Assembly: GCA_903823545.1 (NCBI GenBank)
Contig: CAIJTL010000302.1
Location: 1-7,871, forward strand
Direction of reading: 5' to 3'
DNA from: an uncultured Planctomycetaceae bacterium
Lineage (GTDB): Bacteria > Planctomycetota > Planctomycetia > Planctomycetales > Planctomycetaceae
DNA: 7,871 nucleotides
In this document: positions 4,660 to 7,871 of the stretch, piece by piece
Layout of the letters: each line of letters opens with the position of its first letter
How positions within the stretch are numbered: position 1 is the stretch's first letter
The notes under the pieces: generated by a model
What the model saw: the letters and a program-made list of their open reading frames with translations, nothing else
The model's database searches: none
What the model was told of the DNA's origin: nothing
Position numbers and translations under genes: made by a program

Positions 4660-7056
4660 CCCAAGCACGATGACGAAGACGTTCAAACCACCAACAAAGA
4701 GAACATCAACGAGGGCGAAGGGCAGTTGCAGTACGTCTCGATCAGCCAAGAGACACGCCGACGATATCTGAACTACGCGATGAGCGTGATCATGTCCCGC
4801 GCGCTTCCCGACGTGCGCGACGGACTCAAGCCAGTGCAGCGGCGAATTCTTTACGTGATGTATGAAGAGTTGCGTCTGTTAGCCTCCGGCAAACCACGCA
4901 AGTGCGCCGGTATCGTCGGTGAAACGCTCGCCAACTATCACCCTCACGGTGACGTCGCCGTCTATGAAGCGCTCGTTCGCATGGCGCAAGACTTCACAAT
5001 GCGGTCGCCGCTCGTGAATGGGCAAGGGAATTTCGGCTCAATCATGGGGCTTCCCCCCGCTCATCAGCGATACACAGAAGCTCGACTGACCGCGATTGCC
5101 GAACAGCTTATGAATGAATTGCGGTTCGACACGGTCGAGATGCGACCGAACTACGATGCTCGCAAGCAAGAGCCAGTCGTGTTGCCCGCGCGATATCCCA
5201 ACCTACTAGCGAACGGCGTCTCCGGCATTGCCGTCGGCATGGCGACGAACATCCCGCCGCACAATCTCGAAGAATTGTTGCGAGCCTGTCTGCACATGAT
5301 CGACGCTGAGGGGGAAGTCACCGTCGCGCAACTCATGAAATACGTCAAAGGCCCCGACTTCCCGCTCGGCGGTCGGATCGTGACCGATCGCGCGTCGCTG
5401 CGGCTGATGTACGAGGAAGGACGCGGCTCCGTCAAAGTGCGCGGTGAGTGGAAGTTCGACAAAGAAAAGCGGCAGGAAGTTGATAGCCGCATCGTGATCC
5501 ACTCGATCCCATATGGCGTCGATACCGGCTCGCTGATGACGCAGTTGGGGGAGATCGTCGAAGGACGCAACCTGCCGCAGGTACTGACGGTCAATGACGA
5601 GACCAACGAGAAGCTCGGCCTGCGGATCGTGCTAGAGCTGAAGAAGGACGCCGATCCCGACATGGTCATGGCGTACCTCTACAAGCACTCGGCACTTGAG
5701 CAAAACTTTTCCTACAACGCGACCTGCTTGATCCCCGATGCCAACGGTGCACTCACTCCGGCACGCTGCAATCTCGTCGAGATGTTGCGGCACTTCCTCG
5801 ACTTCCGCCTGGAGACTGTTCGCAAGCGTTTCCAATATTTGTTGGCTCAACTAGAAAAGCGGATTCATCTGCTCGAAGGCTTCGCGATCATTTTCAACGG
5901 ACTTGATCGAGCCATCAAAATCATCCGCAACAGCGACGGCAAACAAGATGCCTGCGTGAAGTTGATGAAAGAGTTCTCGCAACTCGATGAGGTCCAGACG
6001 ATGGCCATTCTGGAGATGCAGCTTTACCGCATCTCGAAATTGGAGATCGACGACATCCTCAAGGAACTCGCCGACAAGCAGGCTGAAGCAAATCGCATTC
6101 GCAAGATTTTGAACTCGGAAACCCGCTTATGGGGTGTCGTGCGTAGCGAGTTGGAAGAACTCATCGAACAGTTCCCGGATAAACGCCGCACGTCGATCGG
6201 CAACGCCGAAGAGATCGTGGAGTTCGACGCGACCGCTTACATCGTCAAAGAGAACACGAATGTCGTGCTGACTCGTGAAGGCTGGATCAAGCGTGTCGGT
6301 CGGCTGGCAAAGGCAGAAGGGACTCGCGTGCGAGAGGGAGACAGCGTGCTCGACGTCGTCCCCGGCAGCACGTTGGACACCGTCGTCTTCTTCGCCAGTG
6401 ACGGCATCGCCTACTCACTGCCTATCGACCAAGTCCCCGCCAGCAGCGGTTACGGCGAGCCGATCAGCAAACACGTCAAGATGCAAGACGGCGTCACAAT
6501 TGTCGCCGCAGTCTCAACCGACGCGCGATTCACTCCAGAAGACAACCAGAAAAAAGATGATCCCGCGCCGCGACCATATCTGCTTGTCGTAACCGCGTTG
6601 GGCAACGTTCTCCGGCTGCCACTCAGCCCGTTCCGCACGGCCTCTAACAAGAACGGTCGCAAATTCTGTCGCCTCGTGCCAACCGATCGAGTCGTTTCGG
6701 TTCAACTGATTCGTGACGGTGAGTCGGTCTTCTTGGTGACTCACAAGGCTCGCCTGATTCACTTCAAGATCGACGAAGTTCCGGTTCTCTCCGGAGCGGG
6801 CAAAGGGGTTCGCGGCATCAAAGTTGAAGCAACTGACACAGTGCTGGGCATGAAGCAGATGACTCGCCCCAGCGACACGTTGCAGGTCCGCACCAATGCG
6901 GACAAGTCGATGAGCTTCGGCCAAACCAAGTACTCCATCACCGGTCGCGGCGGCCGAGGCATCCGCACCAGCCATCGCAGCGAATATACCGAAATCATCC
7001 AAGAGCCTATCCAACTCGTCGATTGGGCCGCGATGGAGGGTGAAGCAAAAACGTAA
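4657..7056 (+). CDS. gyrA/parC: Type IIA DNA topoisomerase, subunit A (GyrA/ParC family)
   Basis: Breakage-reunion subunit of DNA gyrase or topoisomerase IV; it cuts and rejoins double-stranded DNA through a tyrosyl link, working with a GyrB/ParE ATPase not present here. From the TTG it has 799 residues, within the family range. Marks: NYAMSVIMSRALPDVRDGLKPVQRR near the N-terminus, NYHPHGD (winged-helix domain, before residue 100), catalytic Arg138-Tyr139 in QRYTEARL, NPNLL-like RYPNLLANGVSGIAVGMATNIPPHN, tower and coiled-coil region, then a beta-pinwheel C-terminal domain from about 530. Oddities: the loop before the tyrosine reads GSIMGLPPAHQRY instead of the usual GSxDGDxAAAMRY; quinolone-pocket positions are Val100 and Glu104 where GyrA usually has Ser and Asp/Glu; the first blade lacks a QRRGGKG box (KRVGRLAKAEGTR instead), while GRGGRG occurs near the C-terminus (763-768). 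The missing box leans toward topoisomerase IV-like activity, but gyrase is not excluded. Confidence 0.95.
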   Translation: MPKHDDEDVQTTNKENINEGEGQLQYVSISQETRRRYLNYAMSVIMSRALPDVRDGLKPVQRRILYVMYEELRLLASGKPRKCAGIVGETLANYHPHGDVAVYEALVRMAQDFTMRSPLVNGQGNFGSIMGLPPAHQRYTEARLTAIAEQLMNELRFDTVEMRPNYDARKQEPVVLPARYPNLLANGVSGIAVGMATNIPPHNLEELLRACLHMIDAEGEVTVAQLMKYVKGPDFPLGGRIVTDRASLRLMYEEGRGSVKVRGEWKFDKEKRQEVDSRIVIHSIPYGVDTGSLMTQLGEIVEGRNLPQVLTVNDETNEKLGLRIVLELKKDADPDMVMAYLYKHSALEQNFSYNATCLIPDANGALTPARCNLVEMLRHFLDFRLETVRKRFQYLLAQLEKRIHLLEGFAIIFNGLDRAIKIIRNSDGKQDACVKLMKEFSQLDEVQTMAILEMQLYRISKLEIDDILKELADKQAEANRIRKILNSETRLWGVVRSELEELIEQFPDKRRTSIGNAEEIVEFDATAYIVKENTNVVLTREGWIKRVGRLAKAEGTRVREGDSVLDVVPGSTLDTVVFFASDGIAYSLPIDQVPASSGYGEPISKHVKMQDGVTIVAAVSTDARFTPEDNQKKDDPAPRPYLLVVTALGNVLRLPLSPFRTASNKNGRKFCRLVPTDRVVSVQLIRDGESVFLVTHKARLIHFKIDEVPVLSGAGKGVRGIKVEATDTVLGMKQMTRPSDTLQVRTNADKSMSFGQTKYSITGRGGRGIRTSHRSEYTEIIQEPIQLVDWAAMEGEAKT

Positions 7057-7155
7057 AGTCTGATACACTCCTCAACACAGCAACGTTATTGTTTGGTCAT
7101 TCAACTTGTATCGTGCGAGCCGTGGCAACCACTGACAGCATTCATTGAGTCCCCC

Positions 7156-7821
7156 ATGTGTACCGTTTGCTTCGACAGCGAAATCCTTTCAATTCCTGCT
7201 TGGATTCACGATTTGGAATCCTTTCGGCGTTGGGTCTCTTCCGAAGAGGCTCCAGAGAAGTCGCCAGTCTTCTTCCTGGCTGGAGAAATCTGGATCGACA
7301 TGAGCAAAGAACAAATTTTTTCTCATCTGCGCTTGAAACAAGAGTTCTTTCAGGTGCTCGGATCATTGGCCAAACGAAGGTTGATCGGCAAGTTTTTCCC
7401 GGATGGCTTGTTACTCACCAATCAGGTTGCCGATTTGTCAGGAAACCCAGACGGAACATTCGTGTCAAACGCGGGCTTTCGTGAAGGGCGTGTGGAACTG
7501 ATCGAAGGAGCGGAATCAGGTCATGTCGAACTCGATGGGTCGCCTGACATGGTCTTGGAAGTCGTCAGCGACAGTTCTGAAGAGAAGGACACGCAAATCC
7601 TTCGAGACCTTTATTGGAAAGCGGGCATCCGCGAGTACTGGTTGGTTGACGCGCGCGGTGAGCGGTTGGAATTCAACATTCTCCGTCGGACCAGTCGAGG
7701 CTATTCCGTGACGACAAAGGTCGGCGGCTGGATGAAGTCGGTCGTTTTCGGCCAATCGTTTCGGTTGACTCGCCGAGTCGATGAACTTGGACATCCCGAA
7801 TTCACACTGCGTGCGCGATAA
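7156..7821 (+). CDS. Uma2-family putative PD-(D/E)XK endonuclease
   Basis: A 221-residue protein of the Uma2 (DUF820) family, a restriction-endonuclease-like fold widespread in cyanobacteria and planctomycetes and usually of unknown role. Visible features: GEIWIDMS then HLRLKQEF near residues 43-60, PDG at 98-100, SPDMVLEVVS at 129-138 (candidate metal ligands Asp131 and Glu135), and the signature REYWLVD at 159-165. The helix between them reads KDTQILRDLYWKAG; the Lys that many Uma2 proteins have four residues before the Tyr is Leu149 here, though Lys144 or Lys155 might substitute. The ATG at 7156 is chosen because upstream in-frame TTG (7093) adds residues foreign to the family and neither site has a strong Shine-Dalgarno. 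It begins 99 bases after the topoisomerase stop on the same strand, with no clear terminator between, so co-transcription is possible. No partner gene is evident. Confidence 0.88.
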   Translation: MCTVCFDSEILSIPAWIHDLESFRRWVSSEEAPEKSPVFFLAGEIWIDMSKEQIFSHLRLKQEFFQVLGSLAKRRLIGKFFPDGLLLTNQVADLSGNPDGTFVSNAGFREGRVELIEGAESGHVELDGSPDMVLEVVSDSSEEKDTQILRDLYWKAGIREYWLVDARGERLEFNILRRTSRGYSVTTKVGGWMKSVVFGQSFRLTRRVDELGHPEFTLRAR

Positions 7822-7849
7822 CGGCGGCAGCACCGCAGTCTGTTTAACC

Positions 7850-7867
7850 GCAACGCCAACGGCGTGC
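7850..7867. repeat. Palindromic element after the Uma2 gene, cut off soon after by the window edge
   Basis: ACGCC (7853-7857) pairs with GGCGT (7861-7865) around the loop AAC, and the stem extends by GC/GC if A7852 bulges. It lies about 30 bases past the TAA at 7819-7821, where a terminator would be expected, but the downstream sequence is not in the window. TTTAACCGCAACGCC...GGCGT resembles another planctomycete interspersed element from memory, unverified. Confidence 0.4.
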
Positions 7868-7871
7868 GCGC

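Noticed and set aside
6514..7068. Minus-strand frame of 184 codons under the topoisomerase C-terminal domain
   Set aside because: Antisense shadow of a well-recognised gene with no initiation signal.

Overview
The window looks chromosomal and most likely comes from a member of the Planctomycetota. Base composition is moderately GC-rich. The pointers are three small exported proteins rich in Cys, Tyr, Pro or Trp of the kind planctomycetes carry, an alanyl-tRNA synthetase and a type IIA topoisomerase with atypical active-site flanks, a Uma2-family protein, and several short palindromic elements that resemble repeats scattered through planctomycete genomes. This assignment is inference from sequence style; no database was searched.

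Layout. Positions 1-1311 (minus strand) hold the first 437 codons of alaS, cut by the left edge. A 389-base gap follows with a possible alaS promoter, a head-to-head array of short GC-rich repeat units and a strong hairpin that probably ends the next gene. Three minus-strand genes follow (1701-2498, 2621-3502, 3686-4225). Each has a Sec-type signal peptide and a recognisable ribosome binding site, and encodes a small secreted low-complexity protein of unknown function. Two are cysteine-rich, one with a strict five-residue cysteine repeat. Between 4226 and 4656 lies a divergent control region with overlapping inverted repeats and a structured repeat-like element. From 4657 to 7056 (plus strand) is the A subunit of a type IIA DNA topoisomerase (GyrA/ParC family), best started at a TTG behind a perfect AGGAGG. 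From 7156 to 7821 (plus strand) is a Uma2-family putative endonuclease. The last 50 bases contain a partial palindromic element.

How the genes relate. AlaRS (translation) and the topoisomerase (DNA topology) are housekeeping functions flanking a block of envelope or secreted proteins. Nothing shows that the block forms one pathway. The two cysteine-rich products could belong to a disulfide-stabilised envelope layer, which is inference from composition and export signals. No phage, transposase, CRISPR array, tRNA, rRNA or evident defence island is present. The most interesting points are the non-canonical active-site neighbourhoods of AlaRS and the topoisomerase, the pentad cysteine repeat protein, and the overlapping inverted repeats ahead of the topoisomerase gene. 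I do not see a convincing new multi-gene system.
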